A stretch of 64,000 bases of DNA from Holothuria scabra. Its lineage: Eukaryota; Echinodermata; Holothuroidea; Aspidochirotida; Holothuriidae. The stretch spans positions 11,135,887 to 11,199,886 of the forward strand of contig CM074195.1 of NCBI GenBank assembly GCA_037179385.1, in the 5' to 3' direction. Under the pieces are notes generated by a model, which saw only the letters and a program-made list of their open reading frames with translations, was not told the DNA's origin and did not search any database. Shown piece by piece: positions 25,165 through 36,650 of the stretch. The position numbers and the translations under genes were made by a program. The stretch's first letter is position 1, and each line of letters starts with the position of its first letter.

Positions 25165-25329
25165 CTAGATAGTCTACTTTCATGTTTAGACTTGACTGCT
25201 TCCTCCCACATCATATTGTCTGCCTCTGCCTCATCAGTGTCATTTTCATTGTGGCAATCCAGGAAATCTTCAACTGAACTGTTGACAAAGTAGATTGTAC
25301 TGCACTTAGACCTGTACTTCAAGTCACCT
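25165..25329 (-). other. Candidate internal exon, acidic peptide
   Basis: The open frame reads DLKYRSKCSTIYFVNSSVED and continues with an acidic, asparagine-rich stretch ending KSKHESRLS, followed by a GTAAAT donor after AG. The residue mix looks like real coding sequence rather than translated AT-rich DNA. No family is recognised. The left border is uncertain by two bases (25327 or 25329). Confidence 0.3.
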
Positions 25330-25399
25330 CTTGTCCAAGCAGGCAACAATAATGGAGCAATTAGCAAAGTTTGGAAACTACATTTTATCCTTTACATCA

Positions 25400-26640
25400 T
25401 ATTTTGAAGATAAATGAATGAAGAAAAAACTAACAAACTGACAAATGGCAAAAAATTTGTAACTTGTGGAAAGGTATTTTTTGTCCATGGATATGTTCAT
25501 GCCAAATGCAAATGGTAAATGTTCCTACCATGCAATTTAATGATACTGTTTCAATCTAGAGAAATCTCAGATCCTCCTTTCTGCCCTTTGATATCAAAGC
25601 ATGATTAATGAAAAGCTTAAGGGCAAGAGCAGTCTCCCCAACTAAAAGTAGTGTAGTACACCGTCCCTGTTTCATGATCGGCTCTTCACGGTCATGTGCC
25701 ATTTTGAAGTCACTGCTTGGTTTTCCTAGAATATGTAATATTGAAGTCCTAAAAAACTATTAAAGATACTTTTAAGAAATTAAAAGAAGTGAAAAGAAAA
25801 TTGTGAGCTTTAGCCTTTGCTTGAAATACAGTAAGTTTGGGATGACTGTTTTTGCCTTTCAATGTGGAAAAATGACAACAGCAGTCATGTGCCTTGGAGT
25901 AGTATGGTTAAAATGGGAAGACCCTGTAATTGCAGATCTGCCAGGACTGAGCCTATACAGCACGTTAAAAAATTACAAAACAAATTCTGTTTAACAAAGG
26001 ATTTTTTTCTTTCCTGGTCAGCTTTTTGATGTTAATATCCGACATTTCAAAAGCACGTTGGAAAGCAGGTAATTATGTTTTGCAAGCATGTGACTGCATT
26101 TGAAAATGGTCAACCAGTTATCACTAGAAAAAAATTGAATTTTCAGAATTAACACCCAAAGAAACAGATTGGGTAGTATATTAAGTTGTTGGAATAATAG
26201 ATAAAGTAAGTAATAAAAAACATAGGACTTCTGACTTCATAAATCCATTTTGAAATGATGAGAGTAGCCTAGCTAGGTTAAAAAATAAAAGGAAATACAA
26301 CTACTGTGAGTAGAAGAGAGATGCATGTCTGACAGTCAAGCTATGGTACTGTACTCCAGAAGAAATGCTTACTGTCATGAAAATAGTCAAAGCTTTAGAA
26401 CTCAATTTGACAATTACAGTAAATATTGCACCCTCCTCCCACACTGTGGCAAAGACATCACACTTCCACTGCAGAAAGACAAGGGAAGACTGGCATCCAA
26501 TACCCCATCCCTTTTTGTTTAGGTAGAGGGCAAAACAACTAAAATCTTGAATGACCCTTTGTGTTTTGGCAATTTATTTTGCCATAAGTGTTCAGTAAAA
26601 CCAGGAGTGCCAGAGAGGTGCTAAGGGGAGCAAGGTGTGA
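25400..26640. other. Gene-free interval with a TTAA MITE fragment
   Basis: The words TTAAGGGCAAGAGCAGTC (about 25618) and CCCTGTTTCATGATCGGC-like text nearby match the TTAA-flanked element at 61426-61675, so a fragment of that family sits at about 25618-25705. Nothing else is recognised. Confidence 0.45.
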
Positions 26641-26679
26641 CAGGGGATTCATCTCCCAGTTATGATGGATGGTCCCCAC

Positions 26680-26945
26680 CATGGGCGTCCGCAGGTATGG
26701 GCAAGGGGGGGCACTTGCCCCCCCCCCTGGAAAATCAAAAATTTGAAAAAACGTATAAAAATCAAAGCAAAAACCCGAATAAAACGTGTTTTTATGCGAA
26801 AAAAAGGCTTTAGAAATGCCATTTCTGGCAATCTGGGAGGCATTTTGGGCTGAAATTTTTGCATGCTTTGTGTCAATTCATTGTGACTTGGAGGTTTTGC
26901 CTCCTAGAAATTTTGCCCCCTGACTTTTTTCTGCGGACCCCCATG
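26680..26945. mobile_element. hAT-type MITE, 266 bp
   Basis: The 8-bp duplication GTCCCCAC lies at 26672-26679 and 26946-26953. The ends are CATGGGCGTCCGCAG and CTGCGGACCCCCATG. The interior has a G-run opposite a C-run (26705-26728) that would pair. Related ends occur at 55270 and 60121. Confidence 0.9.
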
Positions 26946-26959
26946 GTCCCCACTGTATA

Positions 26960-27530
26960 TGGGAAACATTTTAGGAAACAAATTCCATTCTTTTCAAGGG
27001 AGCATAGATGGGTATGTTATTTATTGTCCAGAAAGTGACAAGTAACATTCCAATTGTGTACTTCCTTCTAATTCTTGAAGGAAATGCAATTGTCCTTTAA
27101 AAACCGCAAAAGTTGAAATTTAATTTTCAAACCCAAATGAACATTGAATTTAAAATCCAAATTTTCAACTTTTCTTTCATAACATTTTGTTCAAAATAAT
27201 TCCCAGACAAATCTCTGGGTTTGGCCATAGATTTGGGTTGCTTGTGCCTCTTATGCAGGATTTCATCATTCCCTTGGAAAGAGACTGCATGGCACCATGC
27301 CGGATGTTGTGACTTCTTACAGCATGTACTACAATACTATAATCAAGGGTGAAAAGAGTTGTGAAGCTGAGAAGCTCCTTCCCAGAAAATTTGGACATCT
27401 GGAGGAAAATTTCCCTTTTCATGAAAATGCAGGGAGAATTGTGGGAACTTTTACTCTCTTCCTGGGAAATAATGCAACTCCCTTCCTGGAAAATAAATAT
27501 TTTTTCCAGCCCTGGCTGTAATACATGTTG
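26960..27530. other. No gene seen
   Basis: Short frames are present on both strands without splice support or recognisable residues. Confidence 0.35.
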
Positions 27531-27785
27531 TAGTTAGATGGACTCTTATGGCCCAGTTTCCAACCTATTGGTTCAAGTCGAACCACCCATGGCCTTTTTT
27601 CCAGTTGTGGCTCACTGGCTTGTTTTCCCTACCCCACTGCATACAGAGCAGCGATCATGCAAAATGGCAGTAGCTAGGTTCCTTTTTTAGAGTCTTTGGT
27701 ATGACTCGACCTGGGAAGTGAGCCTTCCGTGTGAGAGGTGGATGCTCTACCGTTAGACCAAACACACACCGTCTGTCATGTTGTA
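27530..27785 (-). mobile_element. tRNA-derived SINE, copy 1
   Basis: On the minus strand the head has an A-box-like TGGTCTAACGGTAGAGC and a B-box-like GGTCGAGTC with a tRNA-like spacing. The body contains GTGGGGTAGGGAAAACAAGCC and then GGTTGGAAACTGGGCC. It ends with CCATCTAACTA. Body and end match copies at 30520-30690 and 39725-39975. Confidence 0.75.
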
Positions 27786-28119
27786 TAAGGGAAACGTGCA
27801 TATAGGACATTTATGATGTTTGTCTGAACTCAATGAAAGTTCAGCTAGTCTTGGGCAATAACTATTGGTTTAAAGTTGAGGCCATTTGCAATCCTCCCTG
27901 TGTTTGGCTTCCATAATTACCTGTAGTTGCTGATGAGGGACAAACTGGCTCTAATATATGTCATAGTGGCCCTTGACAGTAGTAGATCATGCTGCAATTC
28001 AATGGAATATCATATTTACAGCTGGTGATGCAAGTTTGCAGCACATGATGAACTGTATGGATGCATGGTTTTCAATTATTATAACCACACTTCTAACTAC
28101 TGTAAATTTGATAATATAT

Positions 28120-28196
28120 GGCTTGTTTTTAAGGAGGTATCTCACAATTTTCTTCTCATTGCTTGTTTTTAAGGAGGTATCTCACAATTTTTTTCT
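28120..28196. repeat. Direct tandem duplication of 39 bp
   Basis: GCTTGTTTTTAAGGAGGTAT and the following bases up to CTCATT occur twice in a row with one base changed. Confidence 0.9.
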
Positions 28197-28234
28197 CATT
28201 CCATAATGATGATTCCGGCAAACCAAGCAATTAA

Positions 28235-28807
28235 AGGCATGTTCTGGTGGCTCTTTGCCTTCGTAAAGTAAGAAAAACAAAAATATTCCAAACCATGTCC
28301 TTCAAACCTTTTCACAATACCATTTTCCTAACTCAAGATATCTCACTTTAAAGATGGGTTATTTCTGTTAAAAAATACCTCTGCTCTTCAACAAAACCAC
28401 AGCAAGTTATGTAATGTGGGCACATTGCTTCCAATTCCTTTTTGTTTTCCTTTATAATTTAACACCCTGTTTGTCCTTGAAATTTGATACTGCTGGAATG
28501 TTTGAATATCTTTTCCTGTAGATCTAGCATTACCCTTCAACATATGTAGAGCACAACCAACAATGTTCCTTGATTGTCTGCAGCGGCATCATAATTATAA
28601 GTAAATTGAATGCAACATCAAATTAATGTGCCACAATGACATCACAGATTTCCCATGATGCATCAAATCCCAAGAAAAATTTGCAATTTTTTAAAAATTT
28701 GTATCTTCCAAATGCTATAAGCTACTGAAATGCAGTTTTCACCTTTTGAAAGAGAAAATTTTTCTGCTTATTTTGAAGTTAACGAATTTTGTCTCCAGAA
28801 CATGCCT
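28235..28807. mobile_element. TTAA-flanked MITE, 573 bp
   Basis: TTAA lies at 28231-28234 and 28808-28811. The ends are AGGCATGTTCTGG and the perfect complement CCAGAACATGCCT. The TTAA duplication is the rule for piggyBac elements, but the termini do not show the usual CCC start, so the superfamily is uncertain. There is no transposase. Confidence 0.8.
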
Positions 28808-29379
28808 TTAAGTAAATTTCACATTTCAGGAAAGAATATTGTCACGTACTACTTGACTCTATAGCCAATCATGAAACAGGGCAGTCTAACTACTGTACAC
28901 TACTGTACTGTATACTGGGGTGAATGCTCTTGTCTTCAAGGAAGGGAGCACATCATATCAATATAGCAACTAGCCCAATTTGTAAAGGTAAACTAATCAA
29001 GCACATTACAATTACAATTCTGAAAATGTTGGCAACGTCCGACATTACCATAGTGCTGGGTATATTGTGCAATTGGGAGAAAATAATATTCACTCAGGCT
29101 TTGTGGACAACTAATTGATACTGCAACTCTGCATCATTATCAAACAAGATATTGGATAAAGGCCTAACAATGCTCATAAACTGTGCAATATTTTAGTAAA
29201 TATAGATACTGTATAAAGTTTCTAGATAGTAAAGATGAGATTTAACTATACCCAACATGAACATGTCATGTACAGTTTTGTGTCAGTCAACTCAATAAAA
29301 AGTTTAAAGTTTAAATTTAATTTCAAGTACAGTTCAAGTACAAGTTAGTTTTCCCTTTCGTCTCCTCTTACAGTAGGCA

Positions 29380-29615
29380 GGATCAAACAGGCTTCTCCCC
29401 TGGAAGCTCTGAGGTTTTAGCATACTGTATCTCTGAATGAAAAATGTAGTCTCTGGAGAGGTATGTTACTTAAATTCTTTTCAGTAAACCCAAACCCAAC
29501 TCCTTACTGACCAGCTAACATTTGGGCAGAGGGAGGGGGAGTGAGGGGGGCCAAGGACAAAATCTATGGAGGGCAAATGCCCCCTCTTGCCCCAACATAG
29601 AGCCACCACTCATGG
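29380..29615 (+). repeat. Dispersed repeat related to 35695-35925
   Basis: Both copies contain CTGAGGTTTTAGCATA, a G-rich tract (GGGGGGCNAGG-like), AAAATCT, a GAGGGCAAATGCCCTCT-type word and a CCACC/TTGCCACTG close, in the same order. The borders are unclear. Confidence 0.55.
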
Positions 29616-30519
29616 TACTAATTAAAGCCGTGAAATCGTTACGAGCAATTCTGCACAGGTCAAGGTAGTCTGTTCTGTGCTATAGTGTTGTGAACCATGG
29701 AAGTACTACCTGGAAGTTAGCTGGGAAAACATGCTTTTGGAAGTTGAAAGACTTGTTTTAATACATCTTGCAGTTATTTTCACTCACCTATGGGTGTAAC
29801 ACCTAGCAACTGAGGGGTTGGTCATTCACTTGGCTCTGTATGTGTGGCCCACTGCATGTACAGTACTTTGAAGAACACCTGAAAAGTAAATCAAGACTAT
29901 TTGCAATATGAAACAGTATTTTATCCTAGGGAAGAGTGCATATTACAGACTTCCATGATTTCAAATCACATGTCCCTAAATGATTAATGGGTGGTGTCAA
30001 AATTGGTTGTTATAAGAGTCATAATAATGATGATTGATGATGATGTGAACCCTATAGTCCCATTAAAACAGAAATAGGGACAAGGGGGAGGGGGATTGCA
30101 ATCTATTCTGTCTAAAGGAATTTTAAATCAACCTACCGATTACCAGTGGCATCAGCAGTGGCTCTTGTATACCCCCTCATGTAAAAAGTATATTGGGCAA
30201 AATGTGTAAGAACTTCACAAACACCTCTTGAAAGCAGCACTTTTTAGTAGTAAAAACAACAGCTGGGAAGTACAGTACCATTTTATGCAATCTGAAACAC
30301 ATTTCAGGCAAAGTGTTCTCTATACACAATGTGCTGGTCAATAGTGGCACTCGATAGGCGACAGTAGGAGCATTTTTGTTTGCCCCACCATCGATCAGCA
30401 CTTTCCCTCTCCCGATGAAAAAGTCTACTAGTAATGCCACTGTCAATAACCGAGGACATAAATTTTGCTCAGGCATTAATTTTTATTGCATTTGGCATTC
30501 CATGTACACTCAACATACA

Positions 30520-30690
30520 TCAGATTCCGGGCCCGGTCTCACTGAAGACTTTAAAAATGGAACCTACTGCCATTGTGCTTGCAAAAGCAATGGAGTAGGG
30601 AAAACAAGCCTGTGAACCAAAACAGAAAAAAAGGTCAAGACTATAGCTTGACTTGAACTACTTGGTTGGAAACCTAACCCAGAAATAGCA
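30520..30690 (+). mobile_element. tRNA-derived SINE body, copy 2 (5' truncated)
   Basis: GAAGACTTTAAAAATGGAAC, then ATGGAGTAGGGAAAACAAGCC and GGTTGGAAACC, match the copies at 27.5 and 39.7 kb. No clear tRNA head is present. Confidence 0.7.
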
Positions 30691-30834
30691 TTTATATGCA
30701 GTCCTGCCTAGATCTTGGGGAAAACAACTTTTCATACTGTATGTACAGGTACAACAGCTGTACTATGCTTAGCCTACCTTACAGTACCCCTCATAGCCCA
30801 GGCCTCCATTTTTAAAATATTTAGTGTTGTCTTG

Positions 30835-31460
30835 GGGCAACCATTTCACTCATTGTAGTTGTCCAGAAGGAAATTTGGTTGTCCAAAATATTTTTCACAC
30901 AATTACAAAACAGAAGGCTAATTATGTTCATCAAGTTCGGATCCGGGGGGGGGGCCAGTAGGGTCAACTGCCCCCCCTATGACCAGTCTAGCGCCCCTCA
31001 ATACAAGAAAAATGCACCCCCTGAGTCTAAAGTAAAAACTGCCCGAAAAGTAAAAAAAAAAAAAAATAAAGGTCCCCAGAATTTCGAACCGTATAGCTAT
31101 ATATAACTGTGGCAATGGGAGTTGGTCTGAGAAATGAGGTCGGTCAAATTCAAGAGTATGCATGCGGCCCCTGTATGATGTTGGCGCCCCCTTTTCAAAC
31201 TGCCCCTCCTTCAGCTAAGGGCTGGATCCGCCCTTGATGTTCAAGATGTGATGTTTGAGAGACAGCTATAGGAACACTCCAAGTTTGAAATATGGTTATG
31301 AAACTATTATCGAAAAAGGTAAAAGAATTTATCAATCAGCAGTATACTTTTTCAGTCCGAGAGGAAAATGGTTGTCCATGGGACAACCAACCCTTAATGT
31401 ATTGGTTGTCCATATGGAATTTTTTTGTTGTCCCAGATATTCTGACAACCATGAAAAACG
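30835..31460. mobile_element. GGTTGTCC-rich MITE, copy 2, interrupted
   Basis: The outer parts (about 30840-30923 and 31245-31460) match the element at 5711-6102, including GTTGTCCA words and TGACAACCATGAAAA at the right. The middle is split by the insertion at 30932-31236. Confidence 0.65.
30932..31236. mobile_element. hAT-type MITE nested in the previous element, 305 bp
   Basis: The 8-bp duplication ATGTTCAT / ATGTTCAA (7 of 8 identical) lies at 30924-30931 and 31237-31244. The ends are CAAGTTCGGATCC and GGATCCGCCCTTG. It carries a G-run near the left end and a C-run near 30970. It inserted after the host MITE. Confidence 0.75.
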
Positions 31461-31479
31461 ATTCCTGTAGCCCAACTGG

Positions 31480-32990
31480 TTACTGGTAGTAGCCCTACAG
31501 TACTTTGGCTTGAACTGAATTTAGAATGCAGATTTCTTATTTCCCTTGTGAGGATGGGGGTTGTGGGGTGGTGCACGGTGATTGAGGGGAAGGAGATCTG
31601 CATCAGTTTTCAATTGCATACAGGTACAACCAATTGTTGAATATTTGGTAAATTATTTATGTCAAATTGTATATGAGCATATAAGCAGAATTCAAATTTT
31701 TATTGGAGGTGACCCCCAATGCCCCGGTGTCTGGTTTGTTGATGGCCGGTGTATTAATTCCCCTCTTTCTCAAAATCCTGGATCTGCGACTGAGCCCAAA
31801 ATCTGCAGATCCAGGTCTTCTTAGGCCACTGATGAAGGCCTATATACTGACGTAGTTAGCTTTCTATACTATAGCATTGTTCCACACATGGGGGGAAATT
31901 TATGATGTACGTACTTGAAAGCCTATAGGCCTATTTGGGGCCTTACCTTACATTAGGAAGGCAGTTGCCTTTCAATTTTTGTTACCCACATATACCTGGC
32001 AATTTGGCAAACCACTAGGCATACTAGCATTTGGATGGGGACCCTCATCACCCTTATTGAATGCTTACTAGCATTCAATATTCATTATGCCTTCTGAATG
32101 TATCATTTAGCATTTGAAGGACTAAATTAAGCTGTCAGTGAGTTGGAATGCTTATTTTCTTCCTCAATTAAATGAAGCCTTCCTTGCATTCTGAATAAGC
32201 CTTCATAATTTCCTTTGAAGTCTACCAAGCCTTCAGTTACTGTGTGAATGCATTCATTAGTTTTTTAATGTTTTGGAATGCATTCACACATGAATAATGC
32301 TTATCAAAGCCTTCATTTCCTTTTTTTGCAATTCATATAACTAGTATCAATTACATACTATGCAGCTGGAGGTCACTCAAGCATAAGCAAATTAGTTACA
32401 GAAATCAATTACTGGATAATGGTGCCTTGATCCTGCTCACCTGATTGCACCTGCCTAATCTTCATTTATATTATAAATCCAACATGCTCAGGCTTACAGA
32501 CTGCTGTTCTCATCCAGTCAAATCTTTGGCAAATTACTGATCCAGCAAAGCTGAGCACTTACTCATTGTCACTGTGGTCTGCGCAGGCTAATGAAACAGC
32601 TAGGATTATCTTAGTGATAGCATATTGTACTGTAAGTCTATGCTTGATAAGAAAGTTTTGAGAAGACAATATTGGGGAAAGTGCAAACTCCAGGCCCTCG
32701 GAGAGATCATAAGGGTAAACTAAGATAGGGCATGTATATGAGCAAACTGAGGACATAGGCTAGTCAGATTTTTCAAGAGTAGCGTGGCTTATTCTGGGGT
32801 TACGATTTTGATGAAGTGGTAAATGTAGTGCTGATCACTTCTGCTGTAACCTGTGCCAGCTTGTCAAAAGCCTAGCTACTAATAAAATTGTCCTTACGTT
32901 AGGCCTATGCATACTCTGTACTGTACATATGCTAAAAACGCGTGTGGGATATGGGTACAGTATGTGGATCACTAACGAGACGGGAATCCT
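31480..32990. other. Gene-free interval with a palindromic stretch
   Basis: Between 32040 and 32310 the words GAATGC and GCATTC recur. A hairpin is formed by GTGTGAATGCATTCA (about 32240) and GGAATGCATTCACACA (about 32275). A frame on the minus strand (about 32559-32727, YPYDLSEGLEFALSP) follows an acceptor-like CTTAG and could be an exon in phase with 33037, but I see no convincing donor. Confidence 0.35.
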
Positions 32991-33036
32991 GTTTACATTT
33001 TACTATCAGTAGGCTGAACAAACACATTTCACTTAC

Positions 33037-33100
33037 CTTTGGGCATGATCTGTGAGATGATGTTTCGCAAAATCGCCGTTATAAACAAGAGACTTGCCAT
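33037..33100 (-). other. Candidate first coding exon of an unrecognised gene
   Basis: An ATG at 33100 opens 21 codons, MASLLFITAILRNIISQIMP and one Lys, ending in a perfect GTAAGT donor. The peptide is hydrophobic and could be a signal anchor or targeting sequence. The downstream direction is towards the candidate exons at 25.2, 24.6, 21.2 and 20.2 kb. The product is unknown. Confidence 0.35.
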
Positions 33101-33921
33101 TCCCCAATCAATCAACCTGCTTTTTCTGCGGCGATCTAACGTTAGGTATGGCCTATTCCGCGTGAGAATGGGAAAGGGAACCCTCGACTTTCGTTTGCTA
33201 CTGTATTTTTCTCGTTTGATTTCTCCTTCTCGTGACAACGTGTGCAAACGCTGCCCTTCGATTTTTCTTTCTGAAGTTCTGCACAGGAAGACATTTTGCT
33301 GTCGTAAGACTATTAAAGACTAGCCCCTTCCCTTCGACCAATCTCTCAAGTTCAATGCAGGTTTCCTAGGCCAGTTCGTCTTTTTAGAAATTCCCAAGAT
33401 CACGCCTCGAATAACAACGTATAGCCTCTCAACGTTGAACTACAGTAATAATAGCCTATAGCATCGAAGTCAAACTGATGATTAAAACACAAAACAATTG
33501 AGCCGGAAATTTAATACAAATTAGCCACCTTGGCATTCTTATTAGAACTTATTCACATATTTCATAATTAATTAATAAGTGACTTAAAAAAGAAGAAAAA
33601 AGAAACAATCACACAATATTTCTTTTTTCAAAGTGGGAAGGAAAAGAATGATCGAGACGGTTCAAAATTCCCAAGATATTGGGAAAATTCCCAAGGGTCT
33701 GTCTGTTGTCACACTGAGCAAGTTACTTGTATCAGGAAAACAACTCCCTGCTACATACAAATTAACACAGATACTACGCCTGTTAACGCTCACACAAACA
33801 AGCATACCGTATGCAGCAGTACGCTATCCCACCCAATCGTTTGAACTGTTATCATACGGTCTCTATGGGCTACATCCGGGATTTTGGGTGGGATAACAAA
33901 TTTTTTGAAGGCTGTCCAAAT

Positions 33922-33958
33922 ATCGCCCCCGTTTCGCGCCACGATACCGTGTCTTTAA
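33922..33958. repeat. Right inverted end of a TTAA-flanked pair
   Basis: CGCCCCCGTTTCGCGCC, then ACGATACCGTGTCT, and then TTAA at 33955-33958. This is the inverted partner of 18009-18041. The distance between the outer ends is 15.9 kb. Confidence 0.65.
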
Positions 33959-33959
33959 G

Positions 33960-35300
33960 TTCGAATTACCGTTAACACACCATAGAACAATGTTCGGTAG
34001 GTAACATAAGGTATTTAATTGGCTGGTTACAATTTACACAACTGTTAGGCCTATCATACCACTTTAAAATGTGGAAATTAAAATTCGTCATTTTTCTGCA
34101 AATTGTTACTTTGTTGAAAGACGATTATTCATCATTTTTATGCAAAAATGTAGAGAAAAGTTTTCACGCTCTTTGCGCACATGGACCCAACATGAGCGGC
34201 ATCGTCACAACTATAGGCCCTACATATGGTCGACTGGAGATATCATGTAGGTCCTATTCTCGCAAATGGTGGTAATCACATGGTGCCATTCCCGACTATA
34301 TAAACAGAACCCTGTGATCCTTACCAAATCAGCTGGGTCTGCAATTGGTTGGAAAATGTCACCATCCCCCTTCCCCCTCCAGATCGCCGTTTCTGCCCAA
34401 AACTTGCGTAATCCTTTTTTATTTTTCACGAAAATGTTACATTTACTATAATTTTTTTTTATAATTCGGGCAACTTCGTATGGTAATTCGGCAATTCTGT
34501 GTGGTCAGCCATTTTGGGCATTAATTTGGGCAAGACTATTAAGCGAAGTTCGGGAATTGGTTGACACAAGCTTACCGAATTGTGTCAAGAATTCTTGTAA
34601 TCTTTCTGATTTTGCATGGATATTTCTCGGTGAGTTTGATACTATTTCGGGCACTTTTCTTAATGAATTCAGGCACGTTTAGGAATTCTGTGTGTAATTA
34701 GAAACATACCAGGTTATTTTAGACTTAAATGGATGCACCAAATTTTCCAGACTCCTGCTTGAAATTCAGTGAGGAAACTGGGAGGAAACACTTTTTATGC
34801 CCATGGATAAAAATTTTAAAATTAAAGCAACTTCAGTTACCGGCCAAAATCTTATGACTTCTCAAATTTAATCTGCGATGGCTGAAGTTGAAATCTGCAA
34901 AATGTGGACTCGATCAAATGAGCTTCCCCAATAAGTCTCGACTTACAGTATTCAAGTGACTTTTGATGATATAGTCATTATGAAATACACGTAACAAGAC
35001 TTCTTTTGATTTTTTTTTTTTTTTTTTTGATATACCTGCACAAACTCCCGTCTACCGGTGTAACCTGGTCATTTAAAACATTCCAAATTTTTTGCAGCTT
35101 TTGCCGCAATATACAGCCATTTCAGCCTGGACTGCACAAGACTAAGACACACTAAGGACTAGTTGCTTTTGTAGGCTGCTGGAATGCGTCACAGATTTTA
35201 GTTTTTTTTATTGTTCATGAAAACTTTACAGTTTTTCAAGATATTTGGGAAAAACTTATCCTAAGTTCAACCCAGTGTCAGGAACAGTTATCAAAACCAG
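33960..35300. other. Gene-free interval
   Basis: A poly-T run of about 20 bases lies at 35009-35028. No exon or element end is recognised. Confidence 0.35.
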
Positions 35301-35309
35301 TGACATGTC

Positions 35310-35540
35310 TGTTCAACCATTTGAAAATATTCCTGAAGGTTGACATTTGATAGCAGTTTATCTCAAAACAAACCAAAAAGGGATGTACAATTGGATACCC
35401 TTTTTGCAAGCAATTATTCCAAATTTAGTTAAAGTTGTTATTTAATTAAACCCCTAAATTTTTAGTTTTCTATTGGGCAAGAATGGTAATCAAAACTGCT
35501 GCTCATTGAAGCAATTAATTGAAGTAAAGAGCCAGTGGTC
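35310..35540. repeat. Dispersed repeat related to 8410-8660
   Basis: This is a diverged match to the segment found only in duplicated copy B. Landmarks are GGTTGACATTTGATAGCA, CCCTTTTTGCA, AATGGTAATCAAAACTGCTG and CCAGTGGTC. Confidence 0.65.
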
Positions 35541-35694
35541 AAAACATGCCAGATTTTTAAGAAGTCTGTCCTACAGTGGTGGCACCAAAATTTCAGATTT
35601 GAGGGAGGGAAGGGGGGGGCAGGAGCAAAGGAAAATATTAGGGAACTAAAATTTCGCTCACAGAGTGAAACCAAACATGAAGCCCATGCTCTTA

Positions 35695-35925
35695 GCATCC
35701 ATGGGCATCAGGGGAAAATGTTCCTGAAGCCCTGAGGTTTTAGCATATCTGTGGGCGAAAGATTAAGTCCCAGGAGGGATATAACATCTACTGTTTCAGT
35801 TGACTTAATTAAATACCAGAGCTATTTTTTTTTTTTTTTTTTGGAGGGGGGGGCAGGTGGGGCAAGGAAAAAATCTGACAGAGAAAATGCCCTCTCCTAC
35901 CCATCTTGTTGCCACTGCTGTGCTA
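35695..35925 (+). repeat. Dispersed repeat related to 29380-29615
   Basis: It shares CTGAGGTTTTAGCATA, the G-run with GGCAGGTGGGGCAAGG, GAAAATGCCCTCTCC and TTGCCACTG with the copy at 29.4 kb. A T-run lies at 35825-35842. Confidence 0.55.
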
Positions 35926-36504
35926 CTATTTTCAGACCCAGCACTCTCCTTCAGTCTCCTCTGTTTGTAAAATCCACGGACCTATTGCATTAAAAGTGGA
36001 AAAAAGAAGGGAGGAAGCAGGAAGTTGGTACTTTGCACAAATTTGTGAAAGTAAAAATATAAAAAATATGCCACATCCACAATGCATCATTTCCCATTCC
36101 CTGCCATAACAATGCAGCAACTTATCAGAAAACACCTTTGAAAATTTTCATTGAGGCTTGATGAGATTTATTTACAAAGTTTAAACACTGCTCCATTCGT
36201 AAGAAATACAAAAGAAAAAAAAAATTGAAGGACAGAGCCACATGTACAAAAGAACCTAGCCAGAACAGAGTGTATTATTGTGGAACAGAATTCAATTGCT
36301 AGAAATAAAGTGTAAACACTAAGGGTATTATACCATCTCTGAAATTTTTATAGGAAAGGACTAGTCAGAGTTAAATCCCTAGTGATGCTTGATGTGGTTT
36401 CTTTAAACTCAAATGAAGGACGCTTAGAACAAGCATAATTTGTTGAACATTCTAGCATGGCATGATATCCCTAGCAGCATTTTTAATAGATTTGTAAATC
36501 CCCA

Positions 36505-36650
36505 AAATAAAGGAGTGACTGACTGTATGATACAGCATCTGCCTCTAGACTGTGGGGCTAGGGTTTATATACTCCCTTGCATATATGTACCAATCTTACT
36601 TAATCAGAGGTACAATACATAACACCAATCACATTTTCCTGTGAGCATGG
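36505..36650 (+). mobile_element. tRNA-derived SINE (second family), complete-looking copy
   Basis: A tRNA-like head (TGACTGTATGATACAGCATC, then GGGCTAGGGTTTATATACTCC) is followed by a TGCATATATGTACCAATC body and a tail ending ACCAATCACATTTT. The same order of words occurs immediately downstream in the copy split by the U2-derived insertion. The B box is degenerate. Confidence 0.6.

Noticed and set aside
30879..31163. Basic and Gly/Pro-rich frames on both strands
   Set aside because: They are chance frames through the G-run and C-run of a hAT-type MITE.
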